Notes: generated from the sequence alone by a model not told the origin. A stretch of DNA of 64,000 bases from Porcincola sp945869225 (GCF_052118625.1 NZ_JBQKGW010000001.1:62001-126000), one strand, 5' to 3'; shown: positions 34,356-43,079, counted from the stretch's first letter. Numbers and translations: made by a program.

Positions 34356-34405
34356 AACCCCCGCCTGGCTTGAGAAAACCAGGCGGGGGTTTTCTGTTTG
34401 TTTTT
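34356..34405 (+). terminator. strong intrinsic terminator after pnp
   Basis: A perfect 13-bp GC-rich stem (34356-34368 with 34379-34391) with a 10-base loop, followed by several T runs including TTTTTT. It closes the translation/RNA-decay block. Confidence 0.9.
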
Positions 34406-34467
34406 TGTTTGCATCTGATTATTCCGCAATAATTAAAGCAATCAGCCGATATACACAAAATCATTTC

Positions 34468-34496
34468 TTGATCTGTCCGATCTTCTGTATTATAAT
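34468..34496 (+). promoter_or_regulatory. promoter of the ABC_sub_bind gene with downstream palindrome
   Basis: TTGATC (34468-34473) and a perfect TATAAT (34491-34496) are 17 bp apart. An inverted repeat CATTTC-AAAA-GAAATG (34508-34523) lies around the expected transcription start and could be an operator or leader hairpin. Confidence 0.75.
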
Positions 34497-34559
34497 TACT
34501 AAAGTTTCATTTCAAAAGAAATGGGCTGGTTGATTCGTTGTCCAGGAGGAGGGTTTATC

Positions 34560-35621
34560 ATGAAAAAGAGAACACTGGCCGCGCTTTCTGCGGTTCTCAT
34601 GGCAGGCAGCTGTGTCATTGCTCCTGCGGCGTTTGCCGGGGAGACGGAGGCAGCATCCGGAAAAACCTTTGAAGTCGGCATTGTCAAGTATGTCGACGAC
34701 GCATCCCTCAACCAGATTGAGGCGAATATTGAAAAGCAGCTCGACAAGAAGTCTGCCGAGCTGGGCGTGACATTCCACTACACGGAGTATGACGGGCAGG
34801 CGGATTCCACGACACTGAATCAGTTTGCCTCAAAGCTCGTCGACGAGAAGGTGGACTGCATCGTCCCGATCGCGACGCCGGCAGCCGTCATCATGCAGTC
34901 GGCGACTGAGGACACGGGGATTCCGGTTGTCTTCTCAGCCGTCACAGACCCTGAGTCGGCCGGACTTGTCAAGAGCAACGATGCTCCCGGGGCGAATGTG
35001 ACCGGAACCTCCGATGCACTGGACACAGAAGCTGTCTTCAAGCTGATGCAGGCTGCAAACCCGAATCTGAAGAAGGTCGGTCTCCTCTACAATAAGTCTG
35101 AGGATGCTTCGAAGAAAGCCATCGAGGAGGCAAAGGCTTACTGTGACAAGAATGGTCTGGAGTATGTCGAGAAGACCGGCACGACAGCAGATGAGATCAT
35201 CCAGGCGGCTCAGGCGCTGATCGGAGAGGGCGTTGAGGCGGCATTTACCCCGACCGACAACACCGTCATGACTGCGGAGCTTTCGATCTACGAAGACTTC
35301 ATCGATGCGAAGATTCCGCAGTACTGCGGCGCTGACTCATTTGCCCTGAACGGTGCGTTCTGCGGATACGGCGTCAACTACGCAGAGCTTGGCACTGAGA
35401 CGGCGAACATGGTTTCGGACATTCTCGCAGGCGGCGCTGACCCGGCAACGACACCTGTCCGGACACTGAACAACGGAATCGCGACCGTCAACACGGAGAC
35501 CGCCGAGGCCATCGGCATCGACTACAGCATGTTCAAGGGGATGTGTGAGAAGGTTGTCGAGACAAAGACCGCGAAGGAGTTCTCCGACCAGACGGAGGCA
35601 GCGACGGAAGCGGAGAGCTGA
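34560..35621 (+). CDS. ABC transporter substrate-binding protein (ABC_sub_bind/TrpX-like)
   Basis: A 353-residue exported binding protein of the ABC_sub_bind family (PF04392), whose known relatives include the streptococcal TrpX. A signal peptide of about 27 residues ends in AAFA before GETEA. The one cysteine in it is not in a good lipobox. The mature protein shows the two-lobed fold motifs VPIATPAAVIMQSAT, PVVFSAVTDPESAGL and GLLYNKSEDAS. AGGAGGA lies nine bases before ATG 34560. The permease and ATPase follow, after an internal promoter and terminator. The substrate is unknown; an amino acid is possible. Confidence 0.88.
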   Translation: MKKRTLAALSAVLMAGSCVIAPAAFAGETEAASGKTFEVGIVKYVDDASLNQIEANIEKQLDKKSAELGVTFHYTEYDGQADSTTLNQFASKLVDEKVDCIVPIATPAAVIMQSATEDTGIPVVFSAVTDPESAGLVKSNDAPGANVTGTSDALDTEAVFKLMQAANPNLKKVGLLYNKSEDASKKAIEEAKAYCDKNGLEYVEKTGTTADEIIQAAQALIGEGVEAAFTPTDNTVMTAELSIYEDFIDAKIPQYCGADSFALNGAFCGYGVNYAELGTETANMVSDILAGGADPATTPVRTLNNGIATVNTETAEAIGIDYSMFKGMCEKVVETKTAKEFSDQTEAATEAES

Positions 35622-35703
35622 GGCTCCGTTCCCGGACGGAGGCGGAGAGCTGAAGCTTCCTGCCCGGACGGAGACGGCAGCTGCGTGCTGATGCCGTCGA
35701 TAC

Positions 35704-35732
35704 TTGCCAGATCGGTCTGTTTTCAGTACAAT
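35704..35732 (+). promoter_or_regulatory. internal promoter before the permease gene
   Basis: TTGCCA (35704-35709) and TACAAT (35727-35732) are 17 bp apart in the gap between the binding-protein and permease genes. A leader of about 100 bases with hairpin 35739-35754 and a terminator follows it. Confidence 0.65.
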
Positions 35733-35785
35733 AGGCGTCGGGGACGCTTCCCCGGCACAACAACTCAAACAATCCATGATCCTGT

Positions 35786-35829
35786 GCGGGCTGTTCTGTG
35801 ACCACTCACATGACAGCCCGCCTTTTTTT
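35786..35829 (+). terminator. intra-operon terminator/attenuator upstream of the permease gene
   Basis: The arms GCGGGCTGT (35786-35794) and ACAGCCCGC (35813-35821) pair perfectly, an inner TGTGA/TCACA stem extends them, and seven T's follow. It sits only about 20 bases before the permease start, so it must be read through for permease and ATPase expression. Confidence 0.8.
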
Positions 35830-35847
35830 GTCTGAAGAGGTTTTTAT

Positions 35848-36777
35848 ATGCTGCAGTTTTTTACCGGCACTCAGTTCACGACATCCATGGAGCTCGGGCT
35901 TCTCTACGGTCTGGTTGCCCTTGCGCTCTATATATCATTCGGCCTTCTGAAGATCGCCGACCTTTCAACGGACGGCTGCTTTACGCTCGGCTGCGCCGTC
36001 GGCGCCAGCATGACCGTCGCGGAACATCCATTTCTGGCGCTCCCGGCAGCTATGGCGGCAGGGATCCTTTCCGGGTATGTGACGGCTTTTCTTCAGACGA
36101 AACTGGGTGTGGAGTCAATTCTTGCCGGTATCATTGTCAATACCGGCCTTTATACCATCAACTTTCTGGCGATGGGATCCTCCTCCAACCTGAATATCTT
36201 TGGTTCGGACACGATATTCTCTCTCGCAAAGGGTGTCAGCTCTGCCGGATGGTACAGAAAGCTCTTCACGCTTCTGATCCTTCTGTGTATCGTCCTTGTC
36301 ATCTGCTTCATCCTGCACTGGTTCCTCAACACAACCCTCGGGCTTTCCATCCGGGCGACCGGTGACAATGAAAACATGGTCCGCGCTTCGTCTGTCAACC
36401 CTGCGTTCACGATCACGGTCGGCCTCTGCATTTCCTCTTCCCTGACTGCCTTGTCCGGTGCCCTTCTTGCGCAGTATCAGAAGTCCTGCGACATCAACTT
36501 CGGGACCGGACAGGTCACCATTGCGCTGGCTTCCCTGATGATCGGTGAGACGCTCGTCCGGAGAGGATCCATATTCAGGCGTACAATCGGTGTCATCCTG
36601 GGAAGCTGCCTGTACCGCCTGATTGTCGCCATCGCGATGAAGTTTAACATGCCGGCCGAATTTCTGAAGCTCGCATCTGCTCTGATTGTGACGGCAGCCA
36701 TCGTCATCCCATACATCAGGGAGAAGGCGGCTTTCTACAGGAGACGGATGGGCAGAGGAAACCTGGCCGGAAAATGA
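35848..36777 (+). CDS. ABC transporter permease (ABC_sub_bind-associated)
   Basis: A 309-residue permease of the BPD_transp_2 group that partners with ABC_sub_bind binding proteins. It has about nine hydrophobic segments. The loop LSIRATGDNENMVRASSVN resembles the ATPase-contacting loop of LivM/RbsC-like permeases. GAAGAGG precedes the ATG. A gap of about 90 bases with a 13-bp direct repeat (36791-36803 and 36819-36831) separates it from the ATPase gene. The substrate is unknown. Confidence 0.88.
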   Translation: MLQFFTGTQFTTSMELGLLYGLVALALYISFGLLKIADLSTDGCFTLGCAVGASMTVAEHPFLALPAAMAAGILSGYVTAFLQTKLGVESILAGIIVNTGLYTINFLAMGSSSNLNIFGSDTIFSLAKGVSSAGWYRKLFTLLILLCIVLVICFILHWFLNTTLGLSIRATGDNENMVRASSVNPAFTITVGLCISSSLTALSGALLAQYQKSCDINFGTGQVTIALASLMIGETLVRRGSIFRRTIGVILGSCLYRLIVAIAMKFNMPAEFLKLASALIVTAAIVIPYIREKAAFYRRRMGRGNLAGK

Positions 36778-36868
36778 CCGCCTTTTCAGGCGCTTCACGC
36801 AGACGCACTATGCAGACACGCTTCACGCAGATAAAAAGATTGCAGTGTAAAAGATAGGATGATTCATC

Positions 36869-37693
36869 ATGGAATATATGCTTCAGATCGACCATGTTAC
36901 AAAAACCTTCAATCCCGGAACGGTTAACGAAAAGACGGCTCTCAGGAATGTGAGCCTGAATCTGAAGAGGGGGGATTTCGCAACGATTGTCGGCAGCAAC
37001 GGGGCAGGCAAGTCCACCCTGTTCAACGCCATCACCGGTGCGTTCTTCACAGACAGCGGACGGATCTGCCTGGACGGAGAGGACATCACATTCAAGAAGG
37101 AACACCTGCGCTCCCGTGACATCGGTCACCTGTTTCAGGATCCGCTGATGGGAACAGCGCCTCACATGACCATCGAGGAAAACATGTCTCTGGCGTACCT
37201 GAAGGCTTCCTACCACAGAAAGAGCCTGTTCTCAAGCATCACCAAAAAGGACAAGGCTTTCTTCCGCAGCAAGCTCTCGCAGCTTCATATGGGACTGGAG
37301 GACCGGATGGACAATCCGGTCGGCCTTCTGTCGGGCGGGCAGCGGCAGGCCCTGACGCTGGTGATGGCGACGATGGTCACTCCGAAGATCCTGCTGCTCG
37401 ATGAACATACGGCTGCCCTGGATCCGGCAACGGCCGAGAAGGTGCTGGATCTGACGAAGCGTGTTGTGGCGGACAACCACCTCACCTGTCTGATGGTGAC
37501 CCATAATATGCACCAGGCGCTGGACGTCGGAAACCGGACACTCATGATGTACAATGGCACCATCATCCTCGACAAGGAAGGGGAGGAGCGCTCCCACATG
37601 ACAGTCGATGACCTGCTGGAACAGTTCAGCGTCCAGGCAGGGAAGGAGCTGGACAATGACCGGATCCTCCTGTCCGGAAAGGTGGAAGGCTGA
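36869..37693 (+). CDS. ABC transporter ATP-binding protein
   Basis: A 274-residue ATPase of the importer. Walker A GSNGAGKST is near residue 46, signature LSGGQRQAL near 154, Walker B ILLLDEHTAALDP near 172 and the H-loop His in VTHNMHQAL near 210. All are intact, so the protein should be active. The Q-loop lies in LFQDPLMGT. It follows the permease gene on the same strand, and the metallophosphoesterase gene starts 18 bases later. Confidence 0.94.
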   Translation: MEYMLQIDHVTKTFNPGTVNEKTALRNVSLNLKRGDFATIVGSNGAGKSTLFNAITGAFFTDSGRICLDGEDITFKKEHLRSRDIGHLFQDPLMGTAPHMTIEENMSLAYLKASYHRKSLFSSITKKDKAFFRSKLSQLHMGLEDRMDNPVGLLSGGQRQALTLVMATMVTPKILLLDEHTAALDPATAEKVLDLTKRVVADNHLTCLMVTHNMHQALDVGNRTLMMYNGTIILDKEGEERSHMTVDDLLEQFSVQAGKELDNDRILLSGKVEG

Positions 37694-37711
37694 AAGATTG
37701 GAGAAAATGCC

Positions 37712-38773
37712 GTGAATCAAAGAACACTCCGGAAGAAAAAGAACAGGACTGCAGGGTATCTTTTCCCGGCTGTCCTGTTTTTCTATACTGTGATTCTGAC
37801 CTTCCCCGCTGTCACATCAGCAGGAGACCGGATGTCTGCATCGCTCTTTGAAGCTGCCGCAGATTCTGCACAGGTTTCCATGATACAGACCGAACCGGAA
37901 CCGGACCAGCCGGTTTCCGTCTCGAAGAAGACATGTTCCATCGATGGGCTGGACCGTACATACCGGCTGCTGCTGGTCTCAGACCTTCACATCATCGTTC
38001 CGGACGACCCGCAGGTCGATCCGGAATGCGCGGATATCGCAGAAAGCCGGCTGAATCAGATGTTCAGAACGCCGTCAGGGGAATCAGCCTTTCAGCTCTG
38101 GCAGACGCTTCCATCCCAGCTGGACAGCATGAAGGCAGACATGATTCTGTTTGCGGGTGATATGGTTGACTTTGCCACGAAGGCAAGCACTGCCAGCCTG
38201 AAGGCAGGGTTTGATTCTTTGAAAACGCCATGGATGTATGTGCGGGGCGACCATGACTACGCTGCATGGTACAGCAAGGCATATGAGACGCAGAAGGATG
38301 CGATCCTGCTTCAGAAGAATACGGCTCCGCGTAAAAAGGTGATGCGTCAGAAGATCGGGAATCTGACCATCATCGGCTGGGACAACAACACAGCGCAGAT
38401 GACAAAGAAAGGCCTTCGCGACCTGAGCGCGTACCTTCAGGAAGCAAAGGCTGAAAAAAGTCCGGTCCTTTTTCTCTGTCACGTCCCGCTGAAGGGAACG
38501 GTCACGGACAAGCTGGAGCAGGAATCGAAGCAGAAAAATGGAAGAGCGCTTCTGTGGGGAGACGGCGGCTGCTATTACCGGCCGGACGACACGACGAAGC
38601 AGGCGCTGGATCTGATCCAGGCCGCGGACAGTCCGGTTGTCCTGGAAGCCTCCGGCCATCTGCACTTTCCATACAGCGGTCCGCTTACAGAAACCAGTAC
38701 TATCATCACGGCGGATCCTGCTTTCCAGAACCAGATCGACGAGCTTGTCCTGGTCCCCGGACATTCACAGTAA
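37712..38773 (+). CDS. exported calcineurin-like metallophosphoesterase
   Basis: A 353-residue protein with an N-terminal hydrophobic segment (about residues 12-32) after a basic start, so it is membrane-anchored or secreted with its enzyme domain outside. Metal-binding motifs run in order: SDLH, AGDMVD, GDHD (in place of the usual GNHE), CHVPL and SGHLH. The asparagine of the third motif is thus Asp, a departure that could alter catalysis. The substrate is unknown. It begins at GTG 37712, just after the ABC ATPase gene, and ends only seven bases from the convergent aroA stop. Confidence 0.8.
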   Translation: MNQRTLRKKKNRTAGYLFPAVLFFYTVILTFPAVTSAGDRMSASLFEAAADSAQVSMIQTEPEPDQPVSVSKKTCSIDGLDRTYRLLLVSDLHIIVPDDPQVDPECADIAESRLNQMFRTPSGESAFQLWQTLPSQLDSMKADMILFAGDMVDFATKASTASLKAGFDSLKTPWMYVRGDHDYAAWYSKAYETQKDAILLQKNTAPRKKVMRQKIGNLTIIGWDNNTAQMTKKGLRDLSAYLQEAKAEKSPVLFLCHVPLKGTVTDKLEQESKQKNGRALLWGDGGCYYRPDDTTKQALDLIQAADSPVVLEASGHLHFPYSGPLTETSTIITADPAFQNQIDELVLVPGHSQ

Positions 38774-38780
38774 AGCCGGT

Positions 38781-40142
38781 TCAGATCAGTTTTTCAAGAT
38801 CCTCATAGAATGAAGGGTAGGAGATGAGGACGCAGTCCGCATCTTCGATTGTGGTTGTTCCTTCGGCGGCAAGCGCGGCGACAGCCATGCTCATGGCGAC
38901 GCGGTGGTCCAGGAAGGACCTGACGCTCGCGCCTCGAAGGGAACCTGTGCCACGGATGACCATCCCGTCTTCTTCCGGCACGATATCGGCTCCCATCGCC
39001 TTCAGATTCTCCGTCATGGCCGCAATGCGGTCCGACTCTTTGACCTTCAGCTCTGCGGCATCCCTGATGACGGTGGTTCCTTCCGCATAAGCTGCCATCA
39101 CCGCAATCACCGGAATCTCGTCGATCAGTGTCGGAATCAGTGCGCCTTCGATCGTTGTGCCGTGCAGCGAAGAGCTTTTCACGAGCAGATCGGCAGCCTT
39201 CTCGCCGCCCCGGTCATATTCGCAGATCACCTCAATCTGCCCGCCCATGTCTCGCGCAGCCTGAAGAATGCCCGCCCTGGTCGGGTTGATGCCGACATTC
39301 TTCACCAGAATCTCAGAGCCGGGCACAATCAGCCCCGCTGCGATAAAATACGCGGCGGAAGATATATCGCCCGGGACGATGATCTCCTGTCCTCTGAGCC
39401 GCGGCTCCGGACAGACCTCCGCGCGCCAGGGTGTCATGCCGGCCATACGGCTTCTGCCTGCCGCATCACGTGCTGTCCCCGAGACAGCACACTCATCAGC
39501 CGCCCGTGAGCTTATCTCTGCCCCGAACCCTCTGAGCATCAGCTCTGTGTGATTGCGGGAAAGAGAAGGTTCCGTAACCGAGGTCCTGCCGTCTGCATAC
39601 AGGCCGGCCAGAAGGATGCAGGACTTGACCTGTGCACTCGCGACAGGGGACAGGTAGTCGATTCCGTGCAGATGTCCTCCGCTGATCGAAAGCGGCGTAC
39701 AGTCGTTGTTCCGCAGGGATATAATCCGGGCCCCCATCTCTGTCAGCGGCCGGATGATACGCTTCATCGGCCTGGTCTGGATGGAGCTGTCCCCGTTGAC
39801 CTGGCTTTGGAAGGTTTGTCCGGCGAGAATCCCGGAAAGAATGCGCGTTGTCGTGCCGGAGTTCCCCGTATCCAGTGTCTTTGATGGGGCCTGAAGCCCG
39901 TGCAGACCTTTTCCGTGCACGACGACGGTGTCCGCCTCGCGGTCCTCCTCAATATCGATTCCAAGCTGACGAAAGCAGGAGATGGTCGACAGGCAGTCCG
40001 CGCTCATCAGGAAATGAGAGGCGCGCGTATCTCCTTCTGCAAGCGCCCCCAGCATGATGGAGCGGTGGGAAATGGACTTGTCTCCCGGAACCTCTATCTC
40101 TCCGTGAAGGGCGCCGGCCCTCTCAATTTCTCTGATGCTCAT
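38781..40142 (-). CDS. aroA: 3-phosphoshikimate 1-carboxyvinyltransferase (EPSP synthase)
   Basis: A 453-residue EPSP synthase of the shikimate pathway, joining shikimate-3-phosphate and PEP. Visible motifs are the N-terminal GDKSISHRSIMLGALAEG, the DTGNSGTTTRIL loop that binds PEP, and the C-terminal RVAMSMAVAAL. A central insert of about 20 residues near 225-245 (Arg/Ala/Gly-rich) is slightly longer than usual. AGGAG lies before the ATG on the minus strand. It lies downstream of tyrA with a gap of about 155 bases, so the two are probably co-expressed for aromatic amino acids. Confidence 0.96.
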   Translation of the reverse strand: MSIREIERAGALHGEIEVPGDKSISHRSIMLGALAEGDTRASHFLMSADCLSTISCFRQLGIDIEEDREADTVVVHGKGLHGLQAPSKTLDTGNSGTTTRILSGILAGQTFQSQVNGDSSIQTRPMKRIIRPLTEMGARIISLRNNDCTPLSISGGHLHGIDYLSPVASAQVKSCILLAGLYADGRTSVTEPSLSRNHTELMLRGFGAEISSRAADECAVSGTARDAAGRSRMAGMTPWRAEVCPEPRLRGQEIIVPGDISSAAYFIAAGLIVPGSEILVKNVGINPTRAGILQAARDMGGQIEVICEYDRGGEKAADLLVKSSSLHGTTIEGALIPTLIDEIPVIAVMAAYAEGTTVIRDAAELKVKESDRIAAMTENLKAMGADIVPEEDGMVIRGTGSLRGASVRSFLDHRVAMSMAVAALAAEGTTTIEDADCVLISYPSFYEDLEKLI

Positions 40143-40299
40143 ATTCCGTTCTCCTCGTCTAAGCCCGGCCGGCCCTCAGGACAGCCATTCTCCCAGTCAT
40201 AATCTGCCCTGACGGTCAGGTTTCTCTTTGATCCACATACCGGCCTTTTGATCCGGCTTTATCATCCTGCCTGCTGCGGCAAAGTCAGCCTCAGAATGT

Positions 40300-41394
40300 T
40301 TATTCATTCACCCATACTGTGTAGCGATGGTGTCTGAGCAGCTCTGCGGCCTGCCGGCAGGCGTCTTCCTCATAGAACTCAATGGAAAGCGCGCCTTCCT
40401 CAAACTCACGGTTATGCACGATCCCGATGTTCTTGATCGAGATTGAATGGACGGCAAGAATGGTCGCGATGGTTGCGATGGCTCCGCTTTCGTCGATCAG
40501 GTCGCAGTAGAGCCGGTAGATCTTTTTGACCGGCCCTGAGGAAGAGAAGCTGAAGGAATCTCTGTAGTCCCGGGAGGACGCAAACATCTGATTAATGTAG
40601 ACGCCGTCACCGGCCACCATATGATCCCTCGCCTCCTCCATCTCCCGGATGAACTCGTCAAGGACCTTCGCGATATTATCGGAATTGTCGACACAGATCT
40701 GCTCCCACATCTCAGGGGAGGATGAAGCGATCCGCGTGATGTCCCTGAAACCGCCTGCAGCGATCATCTTCATATGTTCCTCCCGCCCGTCGAGCGTATG
40801 GACGGTGTTGACAAGCGAGGAGGCGATGACATGCGGAAGATGGCTGACAGCCGCCGTGATGTAGTCATGCTCCCGGTAGTCCAGCACAAGCGGAAGGGCC
40901 TTCAGCGACTGAACAAGCTGAAAGCAGCGGTTTGTCCATTCTTCGGGGACACGCTTTCCCGGCGTCAGGATGTAGTATGCATTCTCAAACAGGTGGTCGT
41001 TGCCGCTCTCAAAGCCGGTTTTCTCGGAGCCGGTCATCGGATGGCCGCCGATAAACTGATTGTCCAGCCCAAGCCGCTCGACTTCCTGATGAATGCCCGT
41101 CTTGACGGAGCCGACATCGGTGAGAATGGTCTTTTTCCCAAGAACGGTCCGGATCTCAGAAAGCATGCGGATGTTTGTGATGACCGGCGCGCACAGAAAG
41201 ATATAGTCGCAGCCGCGGAACAGCTCGTCGGACGGCGATGTGCAGATCTCATCAAGCACCCCGGCCTCCCGCGCCTCCATGGAGGTTTTCTGTGTCCTTG
41301 TGTAGGCGCAGACTGTGCACGCCGGATCCAGTTTCTTCAGATTCCTAGCAAGCGACCCACCAATCAGGCCCAGGCCGATAAACCCGTACTTCAT
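40300..41394 (-). CDS. tyrA: prephenate dehydrogenase with C-terminal ACT domain
   Basis: A 364-residue NAD-dependent prephenate dehydrogenase of tyrosine synthesis. The Rossmann motif GLGLIGGS is near residues 7-14. The catalytic and substrate-binding segments GGHPMTGSEKTG and SHLPHVIASSLVNT follow. An ACT-like regulatory domain (about residues 295-364) suggests feedback control by tyrosine. The ATG is preceded on the minus strand by AGGAG. The gene is divergent from the MarR-type gene and is transcribed toward aroA. Confidence 0.95.
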   Translation of the reverse strand: MKYGFIGLGLIGGSLARNLKKLDPACTVCAYTRTQKTSMEAREAGVLDEICTSPSDELFRGCDYIFLCAPVITNIRMLSEIRTVLGKKTILTDVGSVKTGIHQEVERLGLDNQFIGGHPMTGSEKTGFESGNDHLFENAYYILTPGKRVPEEWTNRCFQLVQSLKALPLVLDYREHDYITAAVSHLPHVIASSLVNTVHTLDGREEHMKMIAAGGFRDITRIASSSPEMWEQICVDNSDNIAKVLDEFIREMEEARDHMVAGDGVYINQMFASSRDYRDSFSFSSSGPVKKIYRLYCDLIDESGAIATIATILAVHSISIKNIGIVHNREFEEGALSIEFYEEDACRQAAELLRHHRYTVWVNE

Positions 41395-41433
41395 CGCATC
41401 ATCACTCCTGTCAGATGATTCTGTGTCCCGCTT

Positions 41434-41462
41434 AGTATGCCATAATCAGGCGGAGGAATCAA
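41434..41462 (-). promoter_or_regulatory. promoter of tyrA-aroA
   Basis: On the minus strand, TTGATT (41457-41462) and CATACT (41434-41439) are separated by 17 bp. The expected start lies about 35 bases before the tyrA ATG. Confidence 0.55.
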
Positions 41463-41497
41463 TCAAGTTGGCTCTTCTGAAAAGGTCCCTTCAGGCG

Positions 41498-41503
41498 TAT
41501 AAT
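41498..41503 (+). promoter_or_regulatory. -10 box, probable promoter of the MarR-type gene
   Basis: A perfect TATAAT lies in the divergent region with tyrA, but no good -35 is found at 16-18 bp; the best match is only 3 of 6. It may need an activator, or the true promoter may lie elsewhere. Confidence 0.4.
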
Positions 41504-41629
41504 AGGCAGAAAAAGATCGAATCTTCCATAAGCCGCATCCTGCAATTCATTGCACCCGGAGCGGCTGAGATGGAGACCTATCGATCTCCGCGTCATACAT
41601 GCTTTGGAAATCAGACAGGGAGACGACGT

Positions 41630-42106
41630 ATGAATACTCAGGAAAAATTTGAACTTGTCTACAACAACTTCAAACTTCACTTTTACAGAGAAATCTTCCA
41701 CAAGATCCAGGGGCGGGAGACCTCCCTCACGACAGTGGAGTCGTTCTGTATGGAAGTCATCTATGCGCTTGGCCGTCCGACCATCAGCGAGTTCGGCTCG
41801 TTCATCGGGCTCTCGACCCCGAACACGGCCTACAAAATCGCGAACCTGGTCAAAAAAGGATACCTGAAGAAGGTTCAGTGTCCGGATGACAAGCGGGAAT
41901 ACCGGCTGGAGGTGACGCAGCGCTACATGGATTACTACAATATCAGCACTTCCTATATGAACAACGTCATCGGTCATGTTCAGGAGAAGATGACCCCTGA
42001 GGAGATCCACGGCTTTGACAGAAGCCTTGAGGTGATCTACGCCGAGCAGATGGAAGAGACCCCGCTTCCGGACGGACATCTGCCGGCCTCCATATCAGAT
42101 GAGTGA
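41630..42106 (+). CDS. MarR-family regulator, likely controls the fab operon
   Basis: A 158-residue MarR-type DNA-binding protein. The winged helix-turn-helix covers about residues 25-110, with PTISEFGSFIGLSTPNTAYKI as the HTH region and CPDDKREYRLEVT as the wing. I chose ATG 41630, seven bases after GGGAG, which gives normal MarR length; the frame opens 105 codons earlier without a fitting start. It lies immediately upstream of the fatty acid operon, as FabT does in streptococci. By analogy it is likely to repress fab genes in response to acyl-ACP. The target is inferred, not shown. Confidence 0.82.
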   Translation: MNTQEKFELVYNNFKLHFYREIFHKIQGRETSLTTVESFCMEVIYALGRPTISEFGSFIGLSTPNTAYKIANLVKKGYLKKVQCPDDKREYRLEVTQRYMDYYNISTSYMNNVIGHVQEKMTPEEIHGFDRSLEVIYAEQMEETPLPDGHLPASISDE

Positions 42107-42160
42107 CCGTTTTACAGATTCGGATTTCAGGATCCCTTCTGGCAGGCGGGCCTTTTGAAT

Positions 42161-42190
42161 GCTCTGGTGCATGGCACTGGAGCTTTTTTC
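42161..42190 (+). terminator. intrinsic terminator after the MarR-type gene
   Basis: A 10-bp stem with two G-U pairs (42161-42170 with 42174-42183), an ATG triloop and six T's. It separates the regulator transcript from the fab operon. Confidence 0.8.
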
Positions 42191-42213
42191 ATGCACTTTT
42201 TGAGGTACGCGGA

Positions 42214-42276
42214 TTGACAGACCTGATTCATTGAATTATGATTAGCAGCGTATTTAGATAAATATATTTAGATAAA
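42214..42276 (+). promoter_or_regulatory. fab operon promoter with repeated AT-rich candidate operator
   Basis: A perfect TTGACA (42214-42219) and TATGAT (42237-42242) are 17 bp apart. From about +1 onward, two exact copies of TATTTAGATAAA (42251-42262 and 42265-42276) occur, with a 12-bp perfect palindrome TAAATATATTTA (42259-42270) across their junction. This position suits repression by the adjacent MarR-type protein. Confidence 0.7.
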
Positions 42277-42313
42277 GACTTATCACAGAGGATTTTTCAT
42301 GGAGGGTACCGTT

Positions 42314-42547
42314 ATGACGCTGGATGGAGTGAAGGAAGTCATCGATGAAACGCTGAAATACAGCGGGGATGTGACGACGGATACAAAGCTGAAGGGCGAT
42401 CTGATCATGGACTCGCTGGACGGTGTGGAGTTTGTCATGGCACTTGAGGAGAAGTTCGGAGTCGAGATTCCAAACGAAGACATGGCAAACCTTGAGACAG
42501 TCGGTGATATCGTCACATACATTGACAAGAAGTTACAGAAGAATTGA
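42314..42547 (+). CDS. acpP: acyl carrier protein
   Basis: A 77-residue ACP that carries acyl chains on a 4'-phosphopantetheine attached to Ser34 in the DSLD motif. The following GVEFVMALEEKFGVEIP helix is typical. ATG 42314 is chosen because GGAGGG lies seven bases upstream and the N-terminus then matches the family; ATG 42299 is a plausible alternative adding five residues. It is the first gene of the fatty acid operon and is followed after 13 bases by accB. Confidence 0.93.
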   Translation: MTLDGVKEVIDETLKYSGDVTTDTKLKGDLIMDSLDGVEFVMALEEKFGVEIPNEDMANLETVGDIVTYIDKKLQKN

Positions 42548-42560
42548 AAAGAGAGCCGCG

Positions 42561-43079
42561 ATGGAACTGGAACTGACAGAAATCAAACAAATCATAGCCC
42601 TGTTTGAGCGTTCAGATCTTGCCGAGCTGGACCTGAAGAACAACGGTCAGCGGCTCCGTCTGAAGAAAGCCGGCGGAACCGCAGTCAATCATCAGGCGGC
42701 GGCAGGAGGTTCTTCGAACTCCGCAAGTGAATCTGAAGCGGTCTGTGCAGGGAAGACGACGAATCATACGCATGAAGCCGGCTGCATTGAAACAGCCAGC
42801 CAGCCGGATGTGCCTGCGGATGGGGCGTCGGCGCTTCCGCTGAAGGCCCCGCTCACAGGCGTCTTTCATGCGAAAAATCCGGATGGAGGACTGATCTATG
42901 CCGAGCCAGGGAAAAAGGTGCAGGAGGGAGAGACTGTCGGGCTGATGGAAGCCATGAAGATGATGAGCGAAATCAAAGCGCCCGTAAGCGGCAGGATTGT
43001 ATCAGTCGAAGTCGGGGACGCTGATTTCTGCGAGTACGGGAAGGTTCTGATGTTGATTCAGCCAGATGAGGGCATGTGA
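42561..43079 (+). CDS. accB: biotin carboxyl carrier protein of acetyl-CoA carboxylase
   Basis: A 172-residue BCCP. The N-terminal helix (IKQIIALFERSDLAELDL) is conserved. A Ser/Ala/Glu-rich linker spans about residues 45-90, and the biotinyl domain occupies about 93-172. Biotin is attached to Lys133 in the EAMKMMSEI motif. The TGA overlaps the accC start (TGATG at 43077-43081), which couples translation of the carrier and the carboxylase. Confidence 0.95.
   Translation: MELELTEIKQIIALFERSDLAELDLKNNGQRLRLKKAGGTAVNHQAAAGGSSNSASESEAVCAGKTTNHTHEAGCIETASQPDVPADGASALPLKAPLTGVFHAKNPDGGLIYAEPGKKVQEGETVGLMEAMKMMSEIKAPVSGRIVSVEVGDADFCEYGKVLMLIQPDEGM

Noticed and set aside
35622..35847. Possible T-box leader before the ABC permease
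   Set aside because: The leader is too short, and no T-box sequence or specifier loop was recognised; kept only as an unclassified attenuator.
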